This document shows, piece after piece, positions 10,996-21,192 of a DNA stretch of 64,000 bases. The notes beneath the pieces are model-generated. The model saw only the letters and a program-made list of their open reading frames with translations. It did not search any database and was not told where the DNA came from. Origin of the DNA: Aquatica leii. Taxonomy: Eukaryota; Arthropoda; Insecta; Coleoptera; Lampyridae. Where the stretch lies: NCBI GenBank assembly GCA_035610365.1, contig CM069435.1:90863389-90927388 (forward strand). Reading direction: 5' to 3'. The first letter of the stretch is position 1, and every line of letters starts with the position of its first letter. Both the position numbers and the translations under genes were made by a program.

Positions 10996-12590
10996 ATGCC
11001 TCGAAGTAGTGCAAAAACAAAAAAACGAAATAGAAGTGCAAAATCACGAAATAGATTTCTTCAACGCAAGCGCGTTTTAGATGAAATTAATAATTCTAGT
11101 GATTATGTGACTGAAGATCTACACGTAAAATATTTTGAAAAGTAAGTAATAGATGGTAATAGTACATTAATTAAACAATTTTTAAAGATTCTAACAAAGC
11201 AAATTTTTGCTACTATTTAATCTACGTAAAATACGTTTGTTTGATTATTTTAGATTTTTTTAATTTTGTTTATTTTTGTGATGTTTTAGTTTACCGTCTC
11301 CAACATTGCCAGATTTAGAAATCCAAAAAGACAGAAATATATGTAAAATATCTGGAAACCGTGTAGTAGATATTAATCATTCCCTTGAACAGATGTTAAA
11401 ACTAATGATGCATAAAAGCAAGTGTAACTTTGCGAATATCATTCTAATAAACGAAAAAAGAAATGGTTTGACTTCATTTTTTAAATACTTTTGCACATAT
11501 TGCAAAGCAAAAATTGTGGTATCTAGCCATCCATATAAAAGTACAGTAAATACTGACATACTTTGGGCTCTTTCAAGTACTGGTTGTGGTTACGCTCAAA
11601 GTGAAGAGTTGTTTTCATTTTTGGATATACCATTTATGAAAAGAACAACTTATCAAGATAACGAACTAAGTTTACAACTGAAATGTGAGCAATTGTTAAT
11701 AAGAGATATGAAATATAATACAGAAATAGAAAAAAAACTATCTATCGAAGCTGGAAATTTAGAAGAAGGTGTTCCGTATATAACTGTTGTGGTCGACGGA
11801 GGATGGGCGAAAAGATCTTATGAGCACAGTTTTTCTTTATTATTCGGTGTGGGATGTTCAATCGGAAAAAGAACAAAAAAATTATTGTACATCGGTGTAA
11901 AAAACAAGTTTTTTTATGTTTGTGTTGCAGATGCACAAAAGAAACACCCTTGCTACAAACATTTCAAGTTCAAGTTCAATAGAACAAATCATAATTGTAG
12001 ATGAATTTAATGCGAGTAATAAATATATGATCGGTGATGGTGATTGTAGTGTTTACTCGAGAATTATAGAACGTGTTAGTTACGGAAGAACTGCAGTAAA
12101 ATTAGAGTGTGCAAATAATGCAACGAGAGCGTTTACTGCAGGTCTGTATAAGTTAATTAAAGACTATAAATACGATCCACTAAAACGAAATGTATTAAAA
12201 TCAAAAATCAAGCATTACAAAAACCATATCAGACATATCTTATCGTCAAAAAATTCAATTACAACTTTGAAAACGGATTTAAATAATTCCATTAATCACA
12301 TATTTGAAGATCACCGCCAATGTATCGGAAAAATGTGTTTTACTAATAAAAGTGATCTAGCATTGGAATATGGTTTTCTCCAAATAATATATTTTCTTGC
12401 CCTCATACACAGTAAAAAATATATAGTTAAATTAAGTACAATTTTTAGTTCCAGCAGGTCCACTCCTATTTTTAGTAAATTTATCAAAACCTATGGAACC
12501 AACTTCAACAACAGCATAACTGTCAAACTGTACTACATTAATTGTAACAACAACAACATTTTGATACATGATTATCTAAAACTGCAATAA
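10996..12590 (+). pseudogene. Mutator-like transposase-domain gene, two exons, one frameshift
   Basis: Exon 1 (10996-11141) encodes a very basic N-terminus beginning MPRSSAKTKKRNRSAKSRNR and joins in frame through a GT-AG intron to exon 2 at 11290. Exon 2 carries the Mutator-like transposase domain: a CTYC motif near 11495; the conserved VDGGWAKRSYEHSF at about 11795-11830, whose aspartate is a probable catalytic acid; GKRTKKLLYIGVKNK; then, after a single frame change near 11959, SSSSSIEQIIIVDEFNAS and the conserved IGDGDCSVYSRI. A few residues seem deleted between NAS and IGDGD. The frame stays open to 12590. The N-terminus suggests nuclear localisation and DNA binding. One frameshift separates it from an intact protein, so it may be a recently dead transposase, or the shift may be an assembly error. 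Confidence 0.75.
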
Positions 12591-12957
12591 TTGACATTAT
12601 ATGAGTTATTTCTACAACGTATTTTGTAAATTTACTGCTTATTGACCTAGCATTATCCCATCAGTAAAAGTAACTAAAAAATACAGTTGCTATTTACTCT
12701 AACTAAGTAACTATTAAAATGTTGTTAAATAAAAGTGAAATTAACAAAATATTTTTTACTGTGTACTTAACTATACTTACTGTTATAAATAAAACTATAA
12801 CGTTTTATTTCTTTTTTTTAAGTTAATTTTCTTAATAACGCGCAGAAAAAACATTAAATTTATTTACCTATTAGTTATCTAATTGTTTGTTCGAAATTTA
12901 AACCAATACAATCACCACAGAAAAACGCAAAACTAACGAATATAAAAGAACATAAAT
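12591..12957. other. A/T-rich 3' region of the Mutator-like gene
   Basis: Nothing beyond A/T-rich non-coding sequence is seen. ATAAATAAAA near 12785 could act as a poly(A) signal. No terminal inverted repeat matching the 5' side was found. Confidence 0.4.
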
Positions 12958-13440
12958 ATACTCTGTGACATTGAAATTGTAACACCAAGAAGAAGTGGGA
13001 ATTTTGAGACCAAACTTGACAAGAAGGTTTAGCTACTCAAAGATAATAAATGATTAAAACTTTCAAACAAAAAAACAAACATGAACACAATTTTTATTTA
13101 ATAATGTGTTGGTATCTCTTATTGACCGTTTCATGGCATTAATGCCAGCTAGTGGTCAATTTCCTCTTGAGTTGTTGTATCTCAAGCAACTTGCAAGTTA
13201 TGCCAAATAGTTTCCTGTGTCTGTGGAGGATGCGCTTAGTTTCTCAGTCTTCTACCTATAATGCCCCACACGTGTTCAATAGGCGAAAGGTTAGAAGATC
13301 TAGATGGCTATGATAAAAAAATGTACATTGGCCTCTTGAAATCGGTCTATAGTGTCATTATCCTGCTGAAAAAGTAGGTTTTTCAACTGCTGAACAAATA
13401 AAAAATACGGGGTTAATAGTTCATATTGCTCCGATACAAC
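12958..13440 (-). mobile_element. Tc1-like transposon relic, 3' half
   Basis: Read on the minus strand, the transposase fragment contains FQQDND (the second catalytic aspartate region) near 13365 and then LSPIEHVWGIIGRRLRN with the HPPQTQETIWHNLQ stretch (13275-13190), which is the third-acidic-residue region of Tc1 transposases. Stops interrupt it. The sequence at 12958-13010 (TACTCTGTGACATTGAAATT, then TGTAACACCAAGAAG) looks like a Tc1-type terminal inverted repeat ending at a TA. The 5' half of the gene is missing; coding similarity stops near 13440 where the first palindrome begins. Confidence 0.75.
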
Positions 13441-14225
13441 GAACACGAACAAACTTAACACATTTAAATTGTTAAGTAAAAACGTATTTACTGATGCAAT
13501 ACATTTTGCTCAAAATTTCTAACAATCATATTAAAAACTTTAATTTAAACTGAAAAAAAAAGTATATGAACAAACATTTTAATTCATGTAACACTTTTTA
13601 TATAACTAACAAAAAATAAGAATCATTTAAATTGTAGAATTAAAATGCATGTCGAATTAAAATGTTACATGAATTAAAATGTTTGTTGATAATTTTAATT
13701 CTTTAATTTTAAATCAAGAACAAAATTACCAACAAACATATTAATTCTGAATTAAAATGTTTGTTGATAATTTTAATTCTTCAATTTTAAATCAAGAATT
13801 AATTTTAGCAACAAACATCTTAATTCAATTAATCAATTAATATGTTTGTTGGTAAAATTAATTCTTGATTTAAAATTGAAGAATTAAAATTATCAACAAA
13901 CATTTTAATTCAGAATTAATATGTTTGTTGGTAATTTTCTTCTTGATTTAAAATTGAAGAATTAAAATTATCAACAAACATTTTAATTCATGTAACATTT
14001 TAATTCGACATGCATTTTAATTCTACAATTTAAGTGATACTTATTTTTTGTTTGTTATATAAAAAGTGTTACATGAATTAAAATGTTTGTTCATATACTT
14101 TTTTTCTCAATTTAAATTAAAGTGTTTAATATGACCGTTAGAAAATTTTGAGCACAATATATTGCATTAGTAAATACTTTTTTAGCTAACAAATTAAATG
14201 TGTTAAGTTTGTTTAACAAACAGTT
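13441..14225. repeat. Large AT-rich palindrome 1 (arms about 390 bp)
   Basis: The two halves are inverted copies around a centre near 13833 (AATTCAATTAATCAATTAAT). The left arm runs from AACAAACTTAACACATTTAA through GTATATGAACAAACATTTTA, and the right arm repeats these in reverse order and complement. Inside each arm a module of about 78 bp recurs: ATTAAAATGTTTGTTGATAA, then TTCAATTTTAAATCAAGAA, then CAACAAACATATTAATTC. There is no gene. The structure resembles a foldback transposon or an amplified MITE. Confidence 0.85.
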
Positions 14226-14423
14226 TTGATGTATTAAAATAAATAGACAAACATGAAAATAAACCTAAGAAAAATTGAAGTTTGTTTAAAATTGTAGCAA
14301 AACAAATTTAGTATTTAATAGTAAAACAATAAAGTAACTGAAAGATTTAATTGAAATGTATAATATTGAGTTTTACCACATTTAAAATGTTAGTTTAAAA
14401 AACTTGATGTTTTTAACTGTTGG

Positions 14424-14850
14424 TTGATTTAAAATGTTACTTGAATAAAAATTTACGTTGAAAATAAACGAAGCAACATTAGAATTCAATGAATTTTTAT
14501 GAATGAATATAAATGCTAAACTAATTTTTAACAACTTACATTATAAATGATAGAATTAAAATGTTAGTTGATAATTTTAATTCGTCGCTGTGATCGGTGG
14601 TAACTTTTGAAACTATTTCAGTATACGGAAATACATGTACATGGTAGTTCTAAATGACGCCACCGATTGAAGCGACCAATTAAAATTATCAACTAACATT
14701 TTAATTCTATTATTTAAAATGTTAGTTGCTAAAAGTTATTCTAACATTTTAATTTATTCGTAAAAATTCGAGGATTTATATTGTTACTTACTTCAATTTT
14801 AACATTTATTTTTATTCAAGTAACATTTTAAATCAACTTACAATATACTA
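14424..14850. repeat. Palindrome 2 with distinct central stem
   Basis: The arms (about 14424-14605 and 14665-14850) are inverted copies that include TTGATTTAAAATGTTACTTG at the outside and AGAATTAAAATGTTAGTTGA inside. The middle holds an imperfect GC-richer stem, TCGCTGTGATCGGTGG against CCACCGATTGAAGCGA, around 14585-14675. The arm vocabulary is related to, but not the same as, palindromes 1 and 3. No coding potential is present. Confidence 0.75.
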
Positions 14851-14910
14851 CCCTAAAGTTTTTCAAATCAAAATTTAAATTGTAACAAACATTTTTAATA
14901 TGCACAAGAA

Positions 14911-14966
14911 GTTATTTAATAAGTTACCTATAAAAACGGACAATAAAAAGTAAAACGGCGTTCCAT
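14911..14966 (+). repeat. Direct repeat, copy 1 (left of palindrome 3)
   Basis: This 56-bp stretch, from GTTATTTAATAAGTTACCTA to AAAACGGCGTTCCAT, is repeated at 16067-16122 with few changes. The pair brackets palindrome 3. A shorter third piece containing AAAAAGCAAAACGGCGTTCC occurs at 16031-16058. Confidence 0.8.
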
Positions 14967-15028
14967 AAAAATTGAAGAATTAAAATTATCAACAAACATA
15001 TTAATTCATGTAACATTTTAATTCGACA

Positions 15029-15988
15029 AAAGTTTATTTTCATGTTTGTCTACTGATTTTAATACAATAAAACTGTTTGTTAAACAAATTTAACACATTT
15101 AAATTGTTAGCTGAAACGTATTTAGTAATGCAACACATTTTGCTCAAAATTTTCTAACAGTCATATTAAACACATTAATTTAAACTGAGAAATAAAGTAT
15201 ATGAACAAACATTTTATTTCATGTAACACTTTTTATTAAACACACAAGAAAATAACAATCATTTAAATTGGAGAATTAAAATGTTACATGAATTAATATG
15301 TTTGTTGATAATTTTAATTCTTCAATTTTAAATCAAGAATTACTTTTTCCAACAAACACATTAATTCTGAATTAAAATGTTTGTTGATAATTTTAATTCT
15401 TCAATTTTAAATCAAGAATAAAACTACCAACAAACATATTAATTCTGAATTAAAATGTTTGTTGATAATTTTAATTCTTCAATTTCAATTGGCGCTGTAA
15501 GTTGCGGAAGTTGTGAGTACTTTAACCAAATTATAATGCAAGTTTACCACTGGTTAGAGTACTCACAACCTCCGCAACCTACAGCGCTAATTAAAATTGA
15601 AGAATTAAAATTATCAACAAACATTTTAATTCAGAATTAATATGTTTGTTGGAAAAAATAATTCTTGATTTAAAATTGAAGAATTAAAATTATCAACAAA
15701 CATTTTAATTCATGTAACATTTTAATTCGACATGCATTTTAATTCTACAATTTAAATGATTCTTATTTTTTGTTTGTTATATAAAAAGTGTTACATGAAT
15801 TAAAATGTTTGTTCATATACTTTTTTTCTCAGTTTAAATTAAAGTTTTTAACATGATTGTTAGAAATTTTGAGCAAAATGTATTGCATCAGTAAATACGT
15901 TTTTATTTAACAATTTAAATGTGTTAAGTTTGTTCAACAAACCATTTAAATGTACTAAAATAAATAGACAAACATAAAAATAAACTTA
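15029..15988. repeat. Large AT-rich palindrome 3 (arms about 460 bp) with a GC-richer core
   Basis: The arms repeat palindrome 1: TTTAACACATTTAAATTGTT outside, then AAGTATATGAACAAACATTT, then repeats of the 78-bp module. The centre differs, having a stem GGCGCTGTAAGTTGCGGAAG / CTCCGCAACCTACAGCGC (about 15490-15587) with a short apical stem AACCAAATTAT...ACTGGTT. A 61-codon ORF over this core is itself palindromic in origin and is not a gene. If transcribed, the RNA would be a very long hairpin. Confidence 0.85.
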
Positions 15989-16066
15989 ATAAAAATTGAA
16001 GTTTATTTGAATGCAACGGAATTAAATTTAGTAATAAAAAGCAAAACGGCGTTCCATACGTAAGCA

Positions 16067-16122
16067 GTTATTTTATAAGTTACGTATAAAAACGGGCAAT
16101 AAAAAGTAAAACGGCGTTCCAT
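16067..16122 (+). repeat. Direct repeat, copy 2 (right of palindrome 3)
   Basis: Second copy of the repeat at 14911-14966, from GTTATTTTATAAGTTACGTA to AAAACGGCGTTCCAT. It lies 79 bp right of the palindrome end. The sequence that follows (16130-16275) is also found at 30030-30197. Confidence 0.8.
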
Positions 16123-16129
16123 ATCAGTG

Positions 16130-16275
16130 TATGATAGTGCTGACGAGTTCCAAAAAAACGTAACAGGTATCTACTAGTTCTGATGTTTTTAACAATTATA
16201 CCGACGCAGTTTCCAACTTATTTTTATAGTTAAAATTTTAACGGTGTTACTTGTCATTAGATGATTGAGTTTCGC
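16130..16275 (+). repeat. Dispersed repeat, copy 1
   Basis: The run from GTGCTGACGAGTTCCAAAAA through ACAGGTATCTACTAGTTCTG to GGTGTTACTTGTCA is repeated at 30030-30197 with about nine-tenths of bases alike by eye. At 16 kb it follows the palindrome cluster; at 30 kb it precedes the Penelope-like tail. It is non-coding and of unknown class. Confidence 0.75.
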
Positions 16276-16289
16276 TGTCATTAAACCGA

Positions 16290-17300
16290 ATGTCAACTTT
16301 AATGGTGATTTATAGTTTTTAATTTTATCATACGTGATGTTTTACTATGAGCTGGCGTTCCCAAAAGATTATGAAAAATACTTGTATATAAATTAAACAT
16401 TGTAAAGCGTTTGTTTGATTTTTAACGACTGTCACAGAAATTCTTAAGTGTAAACGCATATCCCGTCAATTACAATTAAAAACTTTTAAACGCAAGTATA
16501 CGTAAATAAATGTTGCGTACCACAGTATGAATTCCATTTATTCATTTTGCTAAATTTAGTGTCAACCTATGCGTCTATCTATTTTGAACTCGTTTTTTTT
16601 CTGTTATAACCTTTAGATCATATATATACATATTAGCATGAATAACGATATGTCATTTAAAAACATATTAAACTCTGTTTCAAGCATGTGTAACGCCAAT
16701 TTTTATCGCTATTGCTTTCTTGACTATAGATTTATTAATCATTTTATTTTTACTGTGTTTTGTAATTTACGGATAATGACCAAGGCTTTATGAGAAGGCG
16801 TTATAAATTCATACCGCCCTGACATAATGCCCTCTTTCAAAAATAATGTTTGTTTTGATATTTTTGTTTACATTTTGATGGTAACAAGTTTTCTATTTGC
16901 TTTTGTGCATTTTTTTTCAACGTATTTGAGCAATTCTATCAGATTCGTTGTGATTGTAAAATCAATTTGACAAGTAAATTATTAAAAAGTCAAACTATTT
17001 ATTGTTCTACTAAATATACTTGTAATAGAAACTTAAGTAATTGTTCAATGTTAGTTTTTATTTTATACAACGTGAAAAATAAAATTTCGTATGCATCACT
17101 GGATGACTACGTTCATCGAGCAACATACATTCTTCGGGCTAGAAACCTTTGGGTTATATAAGTTGCTCTATGTGCATAATTATTGTGATAACGATCTTAA
17201 TATTACTACTGTCTGTGCTTTTTGTAAACCCACAACCGTATAATTTGTAATTTCTGTAATTTTTTACTCTTGATCAAGCTATCATTAAGTTCTAACCAAT
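16290..17300. other. Intergenic, nothing recognised
   Basis: AT-rich sequence with scattered stops. The 64-codon ORF at 16967-17161 has no recognisable motif and is probably chance. No element termini were recognised. Confidence 0.5.
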
Positions 17301-17307
17301 ATTCTAA

Positions 17308-17482
17308 GGTCTGGTTACAGAAAGCCAAGGTAACTATTTTGTTAACTGACGCCGTTGTTAACTAAACCGTAACTATCGATTTTAGAATGTCGTCAGCAAA
17401 ACAATTTATTTCGAATCAATGACAACGCTTAACGACATGACTACGTAGTTAACGATATTATCAAGGTTTATGCAACCGGGCC
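17308..17482. mobile_element. PIF-Harbinger-like MITE, 175 bp, TAA target duplication
   Basis: The left end GGTCTGGTTACAGAAAGCC and the inverse of the right end, GGCCCGGTTGCATAAACC, are imperfect inverted repeats, and subterminal GTTAAC-rich tracts pair further in. Both sides are flanked by TAA (17305-17307 and 17483-17485), the 3-bp target duplication typical of PIF-Harbinger. There is no coding capacity. A related terminus (GGGTTGCACAAAAG) begins the Harbinger element at 51353. Confidence 0.75.
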
Positions 17483-17580
17483 TAAAACTTCAAGAATTTG
17501 TATAACTATGTACTATAATAATTAACGTAAAATAATTATATAAGATAAAACTTTAATTATAAATGAGTAAAAGACGATTG

Positions 17581-17853
17581 CAGGGCCATCTCTTAGTAAA
17601 ATTTACTATGTATGAATAATAGTAGGTAAATGGCTATAAAGATGGAAATGTTGAAAGCTGATTTTAAACCGCGTAATTCAAATAAGTTTTGAATAAACCG
17701 CGAGCTAAAATCGCAACGTATAAACATTGTAAGGTAACAATGTCAACGCAAATGTAAAAATGCCACTAGAGTAAACCTCTGAACGGCTATTTCGCTTTTT
17801 TGGGGTTCTTTAGTAGCGGGAGAACACTCTACTGTACTTCCACAAATACTATT
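17581..17853. repeat. Inverted repeat (left) flanking a LINE fragment
   Basis: About 240 bp of this block, from GTAGGTAAATGGCTATAAAG to ACTGTACTTCCACAAATAC, is the inverted copy of 19366-19610. Its outer 50 bp (CAGGGCCATCTCTTAGTAAA) is additionally inverted again at about 17860-17912. On the minus strand it carries a degenerate version of the hammerhead-like core seen in the right copy. Confidence 0.75.
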
Positions 17854-18020
17854 TACGTACTATGATTCATACATAGTAAATTATACTATGAGATGGCTCT
17901 GCCATCGTAATTCACTCATCATGATTACTTCATTTGTTAATATATATAAGTTTAACTTTATTCATTGCCATTTGGCTTACAAATTTGGTCGTGTTGTCTA
18001 TACATATATATTACATTTTC

Positions 18021-19360
18021 TTATCCCTTCTCCCCCCTTAAATTTTTCCTCCTGCTCCATACTTCCTCCATCCATTCCGCTCCTTTTCCGTTTTCATCTA
18101 AGATATCCACTGTTTTCATCACCTCTTCTCTTAGTTCCCTGCATCTCTTTCTCATGTGGTTCAGATCTTCCGTTTCTTCTCCACATAGCCTGCACAACTT
18201 TTCTGGTTCTTCCTTCCAATATTTGTTCCCTAACTCCTCGTTGCCACATCTGAACCTTGCCACCATTTTTTTCCTTTTGTTACTTTTAATCTCACTGTCT
18301 TTTAAATATTCCGGCACCCCTTCCCCTTGATATTTTTATAATTCCTATTATATCTGCTCTCTTTTATCTTTGTCCATCTTTCTTGTTTTTCGATGTCTCT
18401 ATCTCTCCTTATTATTTCTTCTCTTGGCCCTACCCCCTCTTCTCTTAATCTCTCCACTTCTTCACTCGCGTACCCGTTTCTTTTGTAATACTCTTCTCTG
18501 CCCTCCTGCCCGTACTTCACTTTCCCTCCCTTTATCTCTTTCCAACATTCTTGCAGTATTTTGCAATCTGTTCTTTCCCTCAGTTCTTCCTCGTATTTTA
18601 TTGCTCTTTTTCCTGTCTCAATCCTTATTTTTTCTATCTGAACCTCCTCTCTCACAATATACACCGGTATATCCCTGTCCAATCCTAACACCCATCTCCA
18701 GTATTTTTTCTGTAGCCCCTCTACCTCCCTCCACTCCTTCCAGTCCCATATTTCCGCTTCATACATTACCACCCCCTTTATTAATTTTTCGAACAGCAAT
18801 TTTCTTTTTTTTATATCCATCTTCAAATTCTTTCCCCCACACCCCATACTTGTCCTATTAGCCTGTTTCCTTTTTTCACCCTTTCCTTTATGTGTTCTCC
18901 CTCTTTATTATCCTGTTTCATCGTGTAGCCCAGGTATGTAAATTCCTTCACTTGTTGCACTTTCTCATCACTTCATCTCCACTCCTCTCTTTTTCTTTTC
19001 CCCCCTCCTTTTCTAAATATCATTATCTTTGTTTTCTCCGTGTTTACTTTCAATTCTTTTTTTTTTCATATATTTTTCTAGCGTTTTCATCATCTCTTTC
19101 ATTTCCTTTTCCTCCTTAGCCACCAGCACTATGTCATCGGCATACGCCAACGACCATACCTTAGCTTTCCCTACTACTATCCCTCCTGTCTGTTGTCCTC
19201 TCATAGTCTCTTCCAGATCCCCCGTATATACCGAGAACAGGCTTGGGCTCAGTGGACATCCCTGCCTCAACCCTCTCTTTGTTATGAATTTCTCACTCTC
19301 TTCCCCATTTACTTTAACCCTGCTTCTCGTTTCTTTGTATATAAGCTATAGGACTGTCAA
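18021..19360 (-). pseudogene. LINE (non-LTR retrotransposon) ORF2 fragment, RT C-terminal part
   Basis: Minus-strand pieces read as the second half of a LINE reverse transcriptase and its C-terminal tail. In order: IYKETRSRVKVNGEE near 19340; LRQGCPLSPSLFSVYTGDLE near 19265; the catalytic box SLAYADDIVLVAK near 19140; a frame break near 19010; a lysine/glutamate-rich thumb and linker (18847-18302); and a C-terminal CCHC-type finger CRLCGEETEDLNHMRKRC near 18190. The endonuclease domain and first half of RT are missing, so this is a 5'-truncated copy with at least two frame changes. It lies exactly between two inverted repeats that are not part of its coding frame. Clade is uncertain; it resembles LINEs common in ants and beetles. 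Confidence 0.8.
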
Positions 19361-19365
19361 TGCAT

Positions 19366-19610
19366 TTGTGGAAGTACAGTAGCATGTTTTCTCACTGCTG
19401 AAGAGCCCTAAAAAGACGAAACGGTCATCCAGTGGTTCATTCTGGTGGAATTTTCACATTTGCGTTGACATTGTTATCTTACAATGTTTATTCTTTGTGA
19501 TTTTAGCTCGCGGTTTATTCAAAACTTAGTTGAATTACGCGTGTATAAAATCAGCTTTTAACGTTTCCATCTCTATAACCATTTACCTGCTCTAATTAAA
19601 AGCTATGAGA
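19366..19610. repeat. Inverted repeat (right) flanking the LINE fragment
   Basis: Inverted copy of the left repeat, from TTGTGGAAGTACAGTAGCAT to CTATAACCATTTACCTGCTC. The match covers about 240 bp with moderate divergence and includes the run ATTTGCGTTGACATTGTTAT. A hammerhead-like core lies at 19391-19435. Confidence 0.75.
19391..19435 (+). ncRNA. Hammerhead-ribozyme-like core (degenerate)
   Basis: CTGAAGA at 19398-19404 fits the hammerhead core CTGANGA, and GAAAC at 19418-19422 fits its second core strand, separated by GCCCTAAAAAGAC. A possible stem I is CACTG (19393-19397 region) with CAGTG downstream at 19430-19435. Stem II is weak in this copy (GCC against GAC). Penelope-like elements are known to carry hammerhead motifs, but self-cleavage here is an inference. 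Confidence 0.4.
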
Positions 19611-19642
19611 AAGTTATGTTGTTTATAAAATAAAGATTATAT

Positions 19643-19995
19643 TGTAACGAATTTTAAAACTACATATTTACACGTAATTTAAAAATAATTTTTACTAAAG
19701 TAAATTTTTAATTCAATTAACACGATATTTAAGAAAAACAGCTAACAAATAATTTATTTATCGACACTTGATGCATTTGTTTATATTAACAACGCGTTTA
19801 CTTACACGACGTAGTATTTATTTAAACGCGCACGTGCTTAAACAGTATTTTTATTAGACCGATTCTTCACACTTCCGACTTCTGACTTCTGACTTCTGCT
19901 TAAATCAAACCTTCGGATACATTAAGACATATTAAAGACGTCGAATGTTAATAAACTGTACATCTTGAAGGCTTATTATTTAGACATCTTTAGCA
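19643..19995 (-). repeat. LTR, minus orientation, with adjacent polypurine tract
   Basis: On the minus strand the block starts TGCTAAAGATG and ends AATTCGTTACA (TG...CA) and is preceded by the purine run GAGGGGGTA, which resembles the polypurine tract next to the 3' LTR of the BEL element at 37103. It contains AATAAATA for poly(A) addition and a triplicated GACTTCT motif near 19875-19895. It is probably a stray 3' LTR; no internal coding region remains beside it. Confidence 0.5.
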
Positions 19996-21014
19996 TACCC
20001 CCTCAGAACATGTTTAAGGCAAAAAATATTTTGGGTAAAATTACACATGCAATAAAACACTTTTTTATTGTACGTCATACTTTTTTTATTGGATGCTCTT
20101 TTCAGACAGTTTTCGATCGAAATTTCTGTTTCTTTTTGTAATTTGCACAACCCAGCTTGTTCAACGAAACCTAAAAACTATATTTTTATTTAATCTAAAT
20201 TAGAGAATAAGTTAATTTGTATAATACAGTTTTTTGCATAGATTAGACAACTATTTTATTGATTTATATGCTACATTTTAGCTGACATATGTAAATCAGA
20301 AAAAATAATTTTTTAATTTCAATTTTATATTATTATTTTTATATTTTTTATTTTAAAATGTACTTACAAATTAGAACTTTTGAAATATTTAATTTAGAAA
20401 CGGTCTGTTGCTTTTTCTTTCTGTCCAGCTGTACCTGAGAGTATAATCATTTGTCATTATGAGGCTCAGCGCCCTTTTAATAAGATCATAACCGGATGAA
20501 TAAAGACAGATTTGAACAGTATTTAACTCGCCAAATTTTGCCTACCAATATGATAGTATTATAACTTATTCATTTATGAAAGAAATTAACCTACCATTAC
20601 TTTTGCTGTTACATTGTTTACCATTCCATAATTCTGGTGCGCTCTGTTCTTGTTTGGTAATAGGCTCTAAAAAAATATTTGACAGTAATGTAAGTTACTA
20701 ATCGTCGAAAGTTTCATAGCATAACTGCCGCTTTTTAAGTACCTAAATTACTATAAATAATTGTTAATCTTCACTTTTATGTGTATTTTTAACTAATTGT
20801 AAAATATATTTTTACTTTCGACTACTAATGTTAATAAAGGTTTCACAGCATGATTCTTAACAAATTGATAAAATAAATACCACAGTAAATAGACACAACC
20901 CCAGGCAATGTACATTGGACTAATCAATGCCATTTCGATATCTGATGTCTAGTAATTAGAAATTAAAAACAAAAGCATAATTTAGTAGCATTTAGGTTTC
21001 CACGAGTTACATTC
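19996..21014. other. Intergenic, nothing recognised
   Basis: AT-rich with no ORF above background and no element termini that I can identify. The first 30 bp include the putative polypurine tract of the preceding LTR. Confidence 0.5.
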
Positions 21015-21192
21015 TTATTATAATTTCATTCTGGATAATTCCTGTGTTGTCGTTATGAAACAAGCTAAATTTTCAGCACCCTTCGCATTGGAATATTATT
21101 CCAGGCTCTGAAGACGTCCGCTGTATGACAAAAGTTCAGCTTGTTTGATAACGACAACACGAGAATTATCCAGAATGAAAAATTGTAATAAA
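21015..21192. mobile_element. MITE with about 50-bp terminal inverted repeats
   Basis: TTCATTCTGGATAATTCCTG followed by TGTTGTCGTTATGAAACAAG on the left is matched in inverse on the right by CTTGTTTGATAACGACAACA and GAGAATTATCCAGAATGAA. The 178-bp element has no coding capacity. The exact ends and target duplication are not clear (a TA or TTA is possible). The near-perfect arms suggest a fairly recent insertion. Confidence 0.75.

Noticed and set aside
15455-15640. 61-codon ORF in palindrome 3
   Set aside because: It spans the palindrome centre, reads the repeat module on one side and its inverse on the other, and has no family resemblance.
13620-15720. Regularly spaced short repeats that could suggest a CRISPR array
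   Set aside because: The repeats are palindromic arms of AT-rich foldbacks with no unique constant-length spacers or leader, and the genome is an insect's with introns; no cas genes are present.
16967-17161. 64-codon ORF considered as a hypothetical gene
   Set aside because: No motif, no splice context and no copy elsewhere in the window; length is expected by chance in 64 kb.
17888-19382. Several + strand ORFs rich in serine, leucine and phenylalanine, up to 163 codons
   Set aside because: They are antisense shadows of the minus-strand LINE; the conserved RT motifs and CCHC finger lie on the other strand.
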